Assembly (NCBI GenBank): GCA_964035015.1
Contig: OZ035997.1
Span: 69,875,632-69,939,631, forward strand
Reading direction: 5' to 3'
From: Corallium rubrum
Taxonomy: Eukaryota; Cnidaria; Anthozoa; Scleralcyonacea; Coralliidae
DNA: 64,000 nt
How positions within the stretch are numbered: the first letter of the stretch is position 1; each line of letters opens with the position of its first letter. The notes under the pieces were generated by a model that saw nothing but the letters and a program-made list of their open reading frames with translations, was not told where the DNA came from and did not search any database. Shown piece after piece: positions 18,209 to 27,082 of this stretch. Made by a program: the position numbers and the translations under genes.

Positions 18209-18971
18209 ATTACAATTAGTTGATGCTGTTAAATTGAACGAGATGTTTGAATATTTAAAAAACGATCATGAAAATAAGAAACTACTTCAAGGAATAAAAA
18301 AACAAGATGAATTTCAGTTGGAAGAAAAAAAGGAAGCGATGGAAAACGCTGTTAAACAAAACAAACACGCCGGTGAAAGCGTAGTGAGTTTTTTAAAACA
18401 AAAAAATGCTCTCAAACGTAAGGCCGACAATTTAACGGGTACTGGAGGGGATGATGATGATGATGAAACAAAAAAAGAAAAAAATACGGACAAGAAGGAA
18501 GAAAGTCAAGAAACAAAAACACCTGGTGAAAGAAAAATAATAGAATTTTTAAATAAAAAAGGACTGAAAAGCAACACTCTTCAAATGGGTAATAAAAGCA
18601 TTAATCGTGCAGATTTAATATATGATTTATCACACAACGCGAGTAAACAATTTATGTTAAACATTAATGAACGAAGAGTTGCTTTAAAATACTTAAAAAA
18701 AAAAAAAAATATGCCTGCTAGCATCATTAAAAATGCTGTATTGAGAAAACACTACACTACAAAACAATACGAATCCGGCGATACAACGGAGGGTGAGACA
18801 GAAGGTTCAACAGGAAGTTCATCAGCAGCAGACATTTTCGATATACCGGTAAAAAAACAAAAAGGAAGTTCAATTTTCGATATACCGAAAAAAAAACAAT
18901 ATTATCACGCTAATCCCAATTTGGAATTTGCTCAACTACGTGCAAAAGCTCGTGGTAGATTATCTGCTTAA
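18201..18971 (+). CDS. Lys/Glu-rich virion-type protein (256 aa), unrecognised
   Basis: ATG 18201 overlaps the previous stop by 8 nt. The product is highly charged with coiled-coil-like stretches at residues 15-70 and low-complexity acidic linkers. Near the C-terminus a short unit repeats: IFDIPVKKQKGSS then IFDIPKKKQYY. The QKGSS resembles the QKG motifs in the other basic proteins. It directly precedes the protease gene, as precursor virion proteins often do. No family recognised. Confidence 0.6.
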   Translation: MNKLQLVDAVKLNEMFEYLKNDHENKKLLQGIKKQDEFQLEEKKEAMENAVKQNKHAGESVVSFLKQKNALKRKADNLTGTGGDDDDDETKKEKNTDKKEESQETKTPGERKIIEFLNKKGLKSNTLQMGNKSINRADLIYDLSHNASKQFMLNINERRVALKYLKKKKNMPASIIKNAVLRKHYTTKQYESGDTTEGETEGSTGSSSAADIFDIPVKKQKGSSIFDIPKKKQYYHANPNLEFAQLRAKARGRLSA

Positions 18972-18978
18972 AAAAAAA

Positions 18979-19581
18979 ATGAGGGATGGAAAAAAATGTA
19001 AATTCGTATGTTTTTTAAAACGTTTTCTGTACACTAACGAAATTGAAAAGCTAGCGTCTGAAAATGTTATGTTAAAAAAATATTTTTTGGGCGCTTTTCC
19101 AGCAGACGTATTGCCTAAAAATATAACAAAAAATTGTTGTTGGATATGGAATACGGATGAAAGTGACGCCGATGGTCGCCATTGGGTAGCTATTTGGTTG
19201 AGCGGGGATAAAATGTATTTTTTCGATAGTTTTGCAAAGTCAGTCGATTTTTATCGTCGCGATTATTGGTTGAAATATGCAAAAAAAACACAAAAGAAAT
19301 TTATTTACGTACAGAAACGTCAATTACAATCAAAAATAACGTATACTTGTGGTTATTGGAGTTTATTATATTTATACGAAAAATGCAAAAACGTAGAAAA
19401 TGCTAATCACTGGTGGAAATGGAAAAACAATAAAATAAAAATAAATAACGAAATAAATTTAAAAAAAAAAATCGATATTAGATTTGGTGATATAATCGAT
19501 AAATTAATAGTTAAAAAATGTAAAAGTAAAGAAGAAAATCAACAATGTTGTCGTAGTTTTACAGAGTCTTTTATTAAATAA
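18979..19581 (+). CDS. Adenain-like cysteine protease
   Basis: A 200-residue protein with the adenovirus-protease (C5/Ulp1-like) layout: His in GRHWVAIWL, Asp in YFFDSFAKS about 17 residues later, Gln in KRQLQSKIT and nucleophile Cys in YTCGYWSLLYLY. Such proteases mature capsid and core precursors at xxGG-type sites, and the element encodes several small proteins with QKGG/RQRGG motifs. ATG 18979 is chosen as the first in the unique part; the open frame runs further upstream into the preceding gene. Length matches adenain (about 200). Intact. Confidence 0.88.
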   Translation: MRDGKKCKFVCFLKRFLYTNEIEKLASENVMLKKYFLGAFPADVLPKNITKNCCWIWNTDESDADGRHWVAIWLSGDKMYFFDSFAKSVDFYRRDYWLKYAKKTQKKFIYVQKRQLQSKITYTCGYWSLLYLYEKCKNVENANHWWKWKNNKIKINNEINLKKKIDIRFGDIIDKLIVKKCKSKEENQQCCRSFTESFIK

Positions 19582-19597
19582 AAATTTTTTTTTTACA

Positions 19598-19940
19598 TTA
19601 AAATATTCCACCAAGCACACTCGCTATAGCTAGCAACCCCCCAAGCCCTCCTTTTTGTCTTTTTTTTACTCCTCTTTGTCTTTTTTTCAAAACACCTCCT
19701 CTTTGTCTTTTTTTCAACCCCTCACCTCTTTGCATAGGGTATGGGGAATTCCCCCAGTACCCACGCATACCGGGGTGCGTAAACAGTTGACCCCCCTTTT
19801 TGTCCAAACCATCTTCTTCTGACTGATTTCGGCATTAAAGGAAGACCACCTTTTTGTTTAAAAAAAATTTTTTTTTTCTGTGCTTTCGGCATGAATAAAC
19901 TAAGAAGACCAAAACCGCCTTTTTGCCCTTTTTTTCCCAT
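19598..19940 (-). pseudogene. Basic core polyprotein with repeated QKGG/RQRGG sites, frame break at 19795
   Basis: From ATG 19940 the minus-strand frame encodes GQKGG, FKQKGG and FGQKGG, then reaches a stop at 19722. A frame offset by one base, joined at an A5-G6 run near 19795-19805, continues with KKGGQ, LKKRQRGG, VLKKRQRG and KKRQKGG and ends with a hydrophobic LLAIASVLGGIF tail. The match of motif on both sides of the break suggests one ancestral polyprotein of about 113 residues, cut by the element's protease into small basic peptides, similar in idea to adenovirus pX. A one-base homopolymer change explains the break. Confidence 0.6.
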
Positions 19941-19941
19941 T

Positions 19942-20112
19942 TCACCAGTCGGGGGTATACAGAATTTTACCAACTGTTCGTTTCCGCGGTTTGACACCAC
20001 TACCTCTTTGGTTTTTTTTCTTGCGGTATAAATATCTCAATTGATTTGTTTGTTTCGCACGAAAAGCGTCGTAAAATCCCCCTAATTGACGACGTTGTTT
20101 TCGCCGTCGCAT
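19942..20112 (-). CDS. 56-residue basic protein with QLGG site
   Basis: ATG 20112 gives MRRRKQRRQLGGFYDAF, so a GG motif follows a basic leader, then YLYRKKKNQRGSG and VKPRKRTVG. Its stop is 1 nt before the start of the QKGG polyprotein (TGAAATG). Composition and context point to a DNA-condensing core peptide with a removable leader. Inferred only. Confidence 0.5.
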   Translation of the reverse strand: MRRRKQRRQLGGFYDAFRAKQTNQLRYLYRKKKNQRGSGVKPRKRTVGKILYTPDW

Positions 20113-20180
20113 CTTGTATTAGAATGAACAATAACAAACAAACAATTTTTTTTAAATTTTTTTTATTAAGAAAAAAATAA

Positions 20181-20819
20181 TTACACGTTATAAACTAATG
20201 TATTTTCACCGGGAAATATATTAGTGCGTACGCGAGTATTTTCATAACTATTTGCCGCGTTATCAAATAATAAATAACCATAAGGGTCTTTATTTACATC
20301 ATCTAAAATAGATGTGAATACTTCACGATTTATTTTTTTATTATCGCCAATAGTATACATATTTCTAACATCGGCTAAATTTTTAAACATTAAATGATAT
20401 TGACTATTGACACGTGAGTTGCGTAATTTACCATCGCCGTACATTAAATTTTGACATACAAAAATAACACTAATATTTTTATGATGGGCGTCACGACACG
20501 CAAAGTTATTCAAATTAGTTAAATTTTTTTTCGAAGAAGCAGCAACGGTCATAAGATCGTCTAAAATTACTAAAGTATTATCGTTTAAATTAGTTTGTAA
20601 ATCAGCTGCCTTCGGGATCCCTTTAGTACACTCAATAAATTCAATTTCCAGATTTTTTTCTTTCCCCACGCGTTCGATCTCACTGTACAGGGGTTGATAA
20701 GACGTGTATAGAAACAAAACTTTATCGACTAAAGGTGTTACCATACTCTCGATGGATTGTATTAATTTGTAAAGCCAAAATGTTTTACCACACTGCGACG
20801 GTCCGCATAATGTTAACAT
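20181..20819 (-). CDS. A32/FtsK-type DNA packaging ATPase
   Basis: P-loop ATPase with Walker A GPSQCGKT (residues 6-13) and Walker B LVILDDLM (about 83-90), then a VIFVCQNLMYG sensor-like segment. Such ATPases pump genomic DNA into the capsid of Polintons and many large DNA viruses. The first ATG (20819) leaves almost nothing before the P-loop. The 15 codons upstream of it, back to the polymerase TAG, are open and read like a normal ATPase N-terminus (NGAVIPFQHPF), so the true start may be unusual. 212 residues, otherwise complete. Confidence 0.88.
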   Translation of the reverse strand: MLTLCGPSQCGKTFWLYKLIQSIESMVTPLVDKVLFLYTSYQPLYSEIERVGKEKNLEIEFIECTKGIPKAADLQTNLNDNTLVILDDLMTVAASSKKNLTNLNNFACRDAHHKNISVIFVCQNLMYGDGKLRNSRVNSQYHLMFKNLADVRNMYTIGDNKKINREVFTSILDDVNKDPYGYLLFDNAANSYENTRVRTNIFPGENTLVYNV

Positions 20820-20864
20820 AAACGGATGTTGAAAGGGTATTACAGCGCCATTTAATTGAACTCT

Positions 20865-23800
20865 CTACAAAAAACCATAAGGAACGGTGTAAAAATTATT
20901 TTTAGCTACACGTTTGTTAAAAGTGAAAGTGAATTTTTTCTCTTCGTCTGCGGTGAAAATATGGTTGATTTTATCGCGTGTTATTTTATCTGTATATTTA
21001 ATTTTAATCAGCTGCGATTTATCTTCGACGCAATTTTTTAATGATTCAAAATTTAACTGTTTTTTTATTTTTTCATTGGTTAAACTAAAACCCTTTATGT
21101 GCACAATTTCGTTATCTAAATTTGTTCGGTACGAATACGATTTCGGACCTGTTGCGCAAAATTGAGTGATCCATTCATTTCTTTTTAACTCGTTTGTTAA
21201 ATCACCCAGATAATTCCCTCTCTTAACCGTTACGTCGCTAGTTTTACTCGTGTAAATTACGGAGTCGGTGTCAAAATACAAAACACGTTCGCCTAAGCTA
21301 TCGATCAACTCGTACAATTTCAAGCGCGCGTAGGCTGTGACAAAACTCGCAATAACTACGTTACCGGTTCTTAACGGGGTAGCAACGACATCGGTTTTTT
21401 GATAAGTGACACGCAAGGTGTTTTCGTTAACAAAATCAGTCGAAGTTAAATCTACATTCGGATCGTTCGCTAGTCTTAATAATTCGTGGTAATCGGATAA
21501 AAAATCGACTTTTGTATTATTATCGTTTTGTGCAAATTTACCCCAAAGTGAATTTAATATATTTTTCGCTGTAGCTCGTAAACCCGGGTTATATTCTATC
21601 TTCTCTTTTTCTAATAAAATACCCTCGTTTCTATAGTAGTCAGCGATATATTTATCAACTTCGGAATCGATTAAATTTTTATCGTCGTCATAACATTCGT
21701 CGGGAAAACCGCTCGCCTCCTGTTTTATTTTTAAAAAACAATTTACAAACTCTTGAAAAATTCTTTCCTGACGCGGGTAATGGTAAATTTCATAAGTTTC
21801 AATGATTCTGTAACCTTTTTCAATAGCTTTATTTACTTCTACGCTAGACCAGGTACCCGAAATACACCGTTCATCTTCGTTATGCGTACACGGTGTTAAT
21901 TGAATTCTGCTGGCGCACGCGTGACACAAAGGAAATATTAACCGGTCGTTAAGACGTACGGGTAAAACGGGAAAATACAAGTGTTGCGGCGGTAAAATAC
22001 GGCATTTTACTAAACCGAATACTTCAGCTATTTTCACACGCTCACATTCTTCTTTAATATATATCGTTGGATGACCGACGGGGAATTTGTTGGCTTTTTG
22101 AACGTAGGGGTATAAAGATGTGAAATCATCGTAATTAATTTTTTCATCCATGTTTGTGTTTTTAAATAAGCAAACAGGCGATGTTCGACCACCGTAAAGC
22201 GCATCTCTTACTTCTAACGGGAGATAAGCGCTGTAAAAAATCTTTTTTTCAATTATATTTTTTTTCGTGAATTTACATTCTTCTTGAAAATCACATTCCC
22301 ATTTTTCTATTACTTTATAACCGGCTTTTTCCATGTCATGCGTGAATTTTTTTGTCGCCGCGTAAAGATGCGTAAATTTCGTATTATTTAAACGATTCGT
22401 TTCGTAGGGATAATAACATTTCACGCACCCGTGAAAATAGCATCCGTGAAATTGATAGACGGTGTTCTCGTAAAAACCGTCGACATAACGACCCAAAATT
22501 TGCTTTTCACCATTTCGCGAACATTTATACTCTAACGCACCGTTTGCTTCTTCTGCGTTTATTTTATCTAGCCACATTAGCGCTACAACACTTTGATTAG
22601 CACGACCCCTATACCCGCTAGCGGGTATGATTCCGACACATTTGTCTCTTAAAAAATTCATACGAAATACTTTTAACGTCAGACTTGCTATGGTGATACA
22701 TTCTGTGTCGTAAAAAGGGACGACGCCAGAAGTATCACGCATAAACATAGCGAATTTAATGCATCCTTTTCGTAAAATATCGACGTCCGAGCTACAGTAA
22801 TAATACATTTCTTCTTCAAATACATATGGTTTTTCTTTTTTTTTCAAATACCATTCTTCAAATTTAGCTTTTGTTTTCTCCTCCATATTTTCAAGATCGA
22901 AATAATCACGCGCGACAATATCCCCTACATAGAATAAATCTGTAAATTTATACGGATGAAATCCCTTCGTTAATTCCTCAAGCCCCATTGTTTCTGGAAT
23001 TTTAGACAATTTCATGTGTAAAAATGAATAGCTATCGAAAAAAGTTATTTTCTTATCAGGGATTTTCAACATCATTATTTTACATCCATTCATTATAGTG
23101 TCAGGGTAAATTTTTTTTTCATTAATGAGATATTGAAAAATAAAAATAGTGTCAAACCGCCCCCCATTATGCGCTAACCAAACAGAATTTTCTTGTGCTA
23201 ATAGAAACTCGCATAATTCCTTTACAGTATCGCTCCCTTGAAAAACAAATTCACGTCTTCCACAGCAAGGTTGAATATTATCGCTCGCGATGTGTTTTTT
23301 ACTTTTTTTAAACTCAATATTTTCACATTTACGACACACTTTTTGCACAACGCAATAATACGGTACCATTAATTTATTTTCATCGACGCGCGTTTCAAAA
23401 TCAAAAAAAAATAAAGTAGGTTGTTTAATTTGTTTGTTTGTTTTCACGGTTTTCATATAACAAAAATGCGTTTTATCCTTATAGTCGTTGCAGTGGTGAC
23501 AAAACTGCTTATTACAATCATGCTTTTTCGTATTCTTAGCAGAAAAAAAACGAAAACGCGGTACAATCTTAGCGCAAGTTTGGCAAAAAAATAAGTAACT
23601 ACACGGTGTTAATTTTCCGTAATTACCCTGTTGAGGGAAAAAAACACGGTTCGACAAATGAGCTAAAAAACATTTATTATTATAAAATAAAATGTTACAA
23701 TTGGAACACTCAATTTTGCAGTCGATGGTGCGATGACATTCAGATTGTTCATAGCAACGTTGGCATGTCAAATGATTATGGCACATATGCGTGTCTTTAC

Positions 23801-24887
23801 GCTCATGATTTAAGTAATAATTCATGCATTTCACGCAAAATTTGCTCGGTGGTAACTTCGAAAATTTAACCATGCTTAAAACGACATCGTAATGTTTATT
23901 ATTTAACCACAAACAAACAATGTCGTTGGTTAACTTAATTAAATTACCCTCTTTATCGCATCGCGAATCATACACTATATCGTTATCAAATTGATCCGAA
24001 TATACTACTAAATCAACACCCTGCCGTTTAAGAAAATTCTGATAAATACCGCCGTAATGTTTACCCCCCACACAACATCCTTCAACTATACCGCATTTGT
24101 CATAAATCTCACGAACCTCATCAATAGTGTACAGTGTATCGACAGCTGTATGTGGGGATCTTTCCATTTGCACATACCGCGTGTCTTTTTTTAACCACGA
24201 TAAACCCACTAATAAACTAACTGCGAAGCAACAATTTTTAATGATTTTGTTTAACCCATCACACACTATGGAAAAAACACCCATGCGTTGATCGCGCCCG
24301 TATTTTTCCACATTTTTACCACCACCCCCCTCATCATCATCATCGCCGCCTCCACTACCCAATTGCTGATATATTCTTTTTCTGCCCAATTGTTTGTTGT
24401 TTTTTTTATTTTTATTATACGTGTGGGGAAAAGTCTGAATTACCACGTTTGATTCCCACCCGTCAGCGATCAACGCACGGTTGCTCTGCATCATTTTTTC
24501 AAAAATATTTAATAAAAAATTGACGTTAAAATCTTTAAGTTGAAGAACAGCGGTTGAAAAATAAGATTTTGGAGCGTGTGAGAAAATAAAACGCACGTAA
24601 TCATTCTCTGAACTTGTAGACGCTCGAGCTACATTCAGCAAGTAAGTAAACACTACACGTAACGAATGAATGAAGGCGATAAAATTCATACCTGATTTTC
24701 GCGCAATCGAAACGTGTAGTGTTTTTTGAGAAAATTTAAATTTTTCATTATAAGAAGAACTTATAGTATTAGTTTTAAAATCTTCTTCAACTCTTTTTTC
24801 ATCTCCTCTTTTTTTACGTTCTTCTAATAATGCCCTTAATTCACTCACATCTTCATCTGTAAACACATAAGGGTTTTTTTCAGCCAT
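20865..24887 (-). CDS. Protein-primed family B DNA polymerase
   Basis: A 1340-residue polymerase. Exonuclease motifs: FDFETR (D496), AHNGGRFD (about 572) and YCSSDVDIL (about 697). Polymerase motifs: DFTSLYPYVQ (about 921), KNILNSLWGKFAQ (about 1109), YFDTDSVIY (about 1204) and TGPKSYSY (about 1248). These define protein-primed PolB, which replicates linear genomes from a terminal protein. The N-terminal 490 residues include a Cys/His-rich region (CMNYYLNH...CQRCYEQSEC...CQTC...CHHC) likely to bind zinc. Intact, and the longest frame in the window. A 55-residue frame overlaps its start by 8 nt, and the ATPase follows in the same frame after TAG. Confidence 0.95.
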   Translation of the reverse strand: MAEKNPYVFTDEDVSELRALLEERKKRGDEKRVEEDFKTNTISSSYNEKFKFSQKTLHVSIARKSGMNFIAFIHSLRVVFTYLLNVARASTSSENDYVRFIFSHAPKSYFSTAVLQLKDFNVNFLLNIFEKMMQSNRALIADGWESNVVIQTFPHTYNKNKKNNKQLGRKRIYQQLGSGGGDDDDEGGGGKNVEKYGRDQRMGVFSIVCDGLNKIIKNCCFAVSLLVGLSWLKKDTRYVQMERSPHTAVDTLYTIDEVREIYDKCGIVEGCCVGGKHYGGIYQNFLKRQGVDLVVYSDQFDNDIVYDSRCDKEGNLIKLTNDIVCLWLNNKHYDVVLSMVKFSKLPPSKFCVKCMNYYLNHERKDTHMCHNHLTCQRCYEQSECHRTIDCKIECSNCNILFYNNKCFLAHLSNRVFFPQQGNYGKLTPCSYLFFCQTCAKIVPRFRFFSAKNTKKHDCNKQFCHHCNDYKDKTHFCYMKTVKTNKQIKQPTLFFFDFETRVDENKLMVPYYCVVQKVCRKCENIEFKKSKKHIASDNIQPCCGRREFVFQGSDTVKELCEFLLAQENSVWLAHNGGRFDTIFIFQYLINEKKIYPDTIMNGCKIMMLKIPDKKITFFDSYSFLHMKLSKIPETMGLEELTKGFHPYKFTDLFYVGDIVARDYFDLENMEEKTKAKFEEWYLKKKEKPYVFEEEMYYYCSSDVDILRKGCIKFAMFMRDTSGVVPFYDTECITIASLTLKVFRMNFLRDKCVGIIPASGYRGRANQSVVALMWLDKINAEEANGALEYKCSRNGEKQILGRYVDGFYENTVYQFHGCYFHGCVKCYYPYETNRLNNTKFTHLYAATKKFTHDMEKAGYKVIEKWECDFQEECKFTKKNIIEKKIFYSAYLPLEVRDALYGGRTSPVCLFKNTNMDEKINYDDFTSLYPYVQKANKFPVGHPTIYIKEECERVKIAEVFGLVKCRILPPQHLYFPVLPVRLNDRLIFPLCHACASRIQLTPCTHNEDERCISGTWSSVEVNKAIEKGYRIIETYEIYHYPRQERIFQEFVNCFLKIKQEASGFPDECYDDDKNLIDSEVDKYIADYYRNEGILLEKEKIEYNPGLRATAKNILNSLWGKFAQNDNNTKVDFLSDYHELLRLANDPNVDLTSTDFVNENTLRVTYQKTDVVATPLRTGNVVIASFVTAYARLKLYELIDSLGERVLYFDTDSVIYTSKTSDVTVKRGNYLGDLTNELKRNEWITQFCATGPKSYSYRTNLDNEIVHIKGFSLTNEKIKKQLNFESLKNCVEDKSQLIKIKYTDKITRDKINHIFTADEEKKFTFTFNKRVAKNNFYTVPYGFL

Positions 24888-25047
24888 TTTTTCTTTTACT
24901 TCTAAAAAAAAAAGGAAATTTTCTTCTCTCTTCTTCTTCGTTTTTTACTTCACCATCAACACGATCGATCACTACGTTTTCTGAATCACGTATATTTATA
25001 CAGTTAAATGTAAAAAAGGGTTTATCTTTAGAACACATTTCACCCAT
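24880..25047 (-). CDS. 55-residue acidic/basic protein upstream of polymerase
   Basis: ATG 25047 opens a frame (MGEMCSKDKPFFTFNC...) with an EEEERRK stretch. It ends within the first codons of the polymerase gene, overlapping by 8 nt. The overlap resembles other junctions in this element. It could be a small protein or an upstream ORF that tunes polymerase translation. Confidence 0.45.
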   Translation of the reverse strand: MGEMCSKDKPFFTFNCINIRDSENVVIDRVDGEVKNEEEERRKFPFFFRSKRKNG

Positions 25048-25150
25048 TTTTTCAAAAAAAAAAACTAAAATTTAAAAAAAAAAATAAAATAAATAAATAA
25101 TATATAATACAAACAGCGCCAGGTTTTTTTTTAGTAATTAGCACCCAACC

Positions 25151-25486
25151 ATGGATTACGGTCACATTCACATCGAGGTTTATTTAAAAAATAAAGAAAA
25201 CGAACATACCTACATGGGATACGAAATTCTCGATAATGATGAAGAAATATTATTCTCTCCTTTTATCTTACAAGACTGTCTTCAAGAATTTCAAAATAAC
25301 GAAGGAAAACAATTAATATTTATTTCAAGTTTTGAATTAACGCAACGCTTTAATGATATGCGAAAAAAAATATTACACATACCTTCAGATATATTGTATA
25401 AGATAGAATGTTTAATTAAATTTATCACAAAGAGAGAGAAAATAGATAACCAGGATCTTTACATGGGAATAAGAACAATATTCTAA
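25151..25486 (+). CDS. Unrecognised 111-residue protein
   Basis: ATG 25151 (CAACCATGG, a fair Kozak context) starts a soluble, beta-rich-looking protein (HIHIEVYLKNKENEHTYMGY). It is divergent from the polymerase operon, so 25048-25150 likely holds promoters for both directions. It is followed 13 nt later by the SET-domain gene. No family recognised. Confidence 0.6.
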   Translation: MDYGHIHIEVYLKNKENEHTYMGYEILDNDEEILFSPFILQDCLQEFQNNEGKQLIFISSFELTQRFNDMRKKILHIPSDILYKIECLIKFITKREKIDNQDLYMGIRTIF

Positions 25487-25499
25487 AAAAAATAAAAAA

Positions 25500-26057
25500 A
25501 TGGTTAAACAAGGTGTGAATAGAGGTGGTCGAAAAATGAGTTTAATTTCGCAAAATGTGCGCGCTGTTTTACAATGTCGAAGCTTCACGTTAAAAAGAAA
25601 ACGATGTCGAAAAAGAACAGCTCACACGCATAAATGTTGGATTCATCTAGCAAAAGAAGATAACTTACGTGTTAAAAAATCACAGATTCCAAACGCAGGC
25701 AAAGGGCTGTACGCTTGGAAAAAACCTTTTAGACGCGATACACCCGTCTCTACGTACACAGGTGAAAGAACCACAGTAAAACGTATGGATCGAAAATACG
25801 GTGCTAAAACAATCGCACAATATAGCTTATGCGATGGTCCCCGTCACTGTGTCGATGCTTATAAATCAACGGATGGAGCGGCTCGATTCTGTAATGATGC
25901 GAAGGGATCGCGACATAAAAATAACGCTTGTTTTACAGGAACAACTAAACACAATAATCGATTTAAATTACATGCAACCGCGGGTATAAAACCCCATCAG
26001 GAAATTTTTGCCGACTACGGTAACGAATACTGGCCGCGTGGGTACTTTAAAAAGTAA
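25500..26057 (+). CDS. SET-domain protein (lysine methyltransferase-like)
   Basis: A 185-residue protein. A Cys/His cluster (CRSFTLKRKRCRKRTAHTHKCWIHL, split here as CRSF...C...H.H.CWIH; residues 26-50) probably binds zinc. The SET domain follows: IPNAGKGLYAWK (GxG motif), RFCNDAKGSRHKNNA (the RFxNH-like SAM/substrate motif with D for H) and IFADYGNEYW (catalytic Tyr region). SET proteins methylate lysine, usually in histones, so this could modify host or viral chromatin. The Asp in place of the usual His of NHxC may affect activity. The ATG at 25500 precedes a second Met at residue 13. Confidence 0.85.
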   Translation: MVKQGVNRGGRKMSLISQNVRAVLQCRSFTLKRKRCRKRTAHTHKCWIHLAKEDNLRVKKSQIPNAGKGLYAWKKPFRRDTPVSTYTGERTTVKRMDRKYGAKTIAQYSLCDGPRHCVDAYKSTDGAARFCNDAKGSRHKNNACFTGTTKHNNRFKLHATAGIKPHQEIFADYGNEYWPRGYFKK

Positions 26058-26085
26058 TAAATTAATTATAAAACGAAAAAAAAAA

Positions 26086-26346
26086 ATGAGTAGAAACCGG
26101 AGAAACACGGGTTTTCGAGGAAAAAAAAGACAAAGAGGTGGGCGTGGTAAAAAAATTCAAAAAGTCATGAATATTATGAAAGATTTTCAAACCACCAAAA
26201 ACAAGATTTTAAAGAAAATAAAAAACGGGGTGGTGAAAGTGAAGAAATTTAAAAAAAAACAATTTGGTGGTTTGGTGCAGCCGAGTGTAGACACATATCA
26301 ACAATTTGGTGGGAGAATGACACCCAAAAAATATTATTTAAAATAA
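26086..26346 (+). CDS. Basic core-like protein with RQRGG and QFGG motifs
   Basis: An 86-residue Lys/Arg-rich protein (MSRNRRNTGFRGKKRQRGG) with further KKQFGG and YQQFGG sites near the C-terminus. Sites of the form Q-x-GG recur in at least four genes of the element and match the xxGG logic of adenain-type proteases. A plausible virion DNA-binding precursor; inferred from composition and motif. Confidence 0.55.
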   Translation: MSRNRRNTGFRGKKRQRGGRGKKIQKVMNIMKDFQTTKNKILKKIKNGVVKVKKFKKKQFGGLVQPSVDTYQQFGGRMTPKKYYLK

Positions 26347-26440
26347 TTTTTAAAAAATATAAATAAAAATCAAAATAAATTATAGAGAAAAAAACAAAGA
26401 CGTAGTTTTTTTTTTTGTTGCTTTCAACAAATCTTTATTT

Positions 26441-27082
26441 TTAAAAAAAATTATCGGAATAAATTACACGTGTTTCATACGTTACGTAAGGTAGGTGAGC
26501 TACACCGTATTTTACATTCTTTCTCGTTTTAATGAATTCTTTAAATTCAATATGTTGAAGTAAAATTAAATCGTCGTCTCGAGATAAATCATATTTTAAA
26601 TTCTCAATTTTAATTGAACTTGAAAACATAGGTAAACTAAAATATGCGTCTTTTGAATTTCGGGGGATTATTTGATCCGATGTTATATGGTTCGCAACAT
26701 AAGGAGTAGTTATTTTTAGCAAATCTTTATTTACTTGAAGTATAGTGAAAAAAATACTACCATGTTCTTCACTCTGCACATTTTTAGAAATTTTAATTTC
26801 TATAGAATCAATTATTTTTCTTTTTTCCCACGCATTTAAATCGGGAGTGCGCGTTAAAGAAAATGGATACGCATTTTGGTTTTTCAAGCCTGAATTTATA
26901 GATGTAAAAGTAATAGCTCTCGTTTTCTCATTAACATAAGGTTCGATAATAGCCCCTTGACGTGCACTTTGTTCTCGAAAATGATACTCGTGGTTGGAAC
27001 GTTTCGCCGGTGTTTTTCCATATTCGTCTGCTGAATGAAACCAAAAACGCGGATTTTTTATAATAATTTTTTTATCAGCCAT
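26441..27082 (-). CDS. Unrecognised 213-residue protein, possibly virion
   Basis: Minus-strand ATG 27082. The product is beta-rich without signal or membrane segments (ITFTSINSGLKNQNAYPFSL, SIFFTILQVNKDLLK, FSSSIKIENLKYDL). It overlaps the end of the next gene upstream by 8 nt, so the two are probably co-expressed. A small jelly-roll or minor virion protein is possible but no motif confirms it. Confidence 0.6.
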   Translation of the reverse strand: MADKKIIIKNPRFWFHSADEYGKTPAKRSNHEYHFREQSARQGAIIEPYVNEKTRAITFTSINSGLKNQNAYPFSLTRTPDLNAWEKRKIIDSIEIKISKNVQSEEHGSIFFTILQVNKDLLKITTPYVANHITSDQIIPRNSKDAYFSLPMFSSSIKIENLKYDLSRDDDLILLQHIEFKEFIKTRKNVKYGVAHLPYVTYETRVIYSDNFF

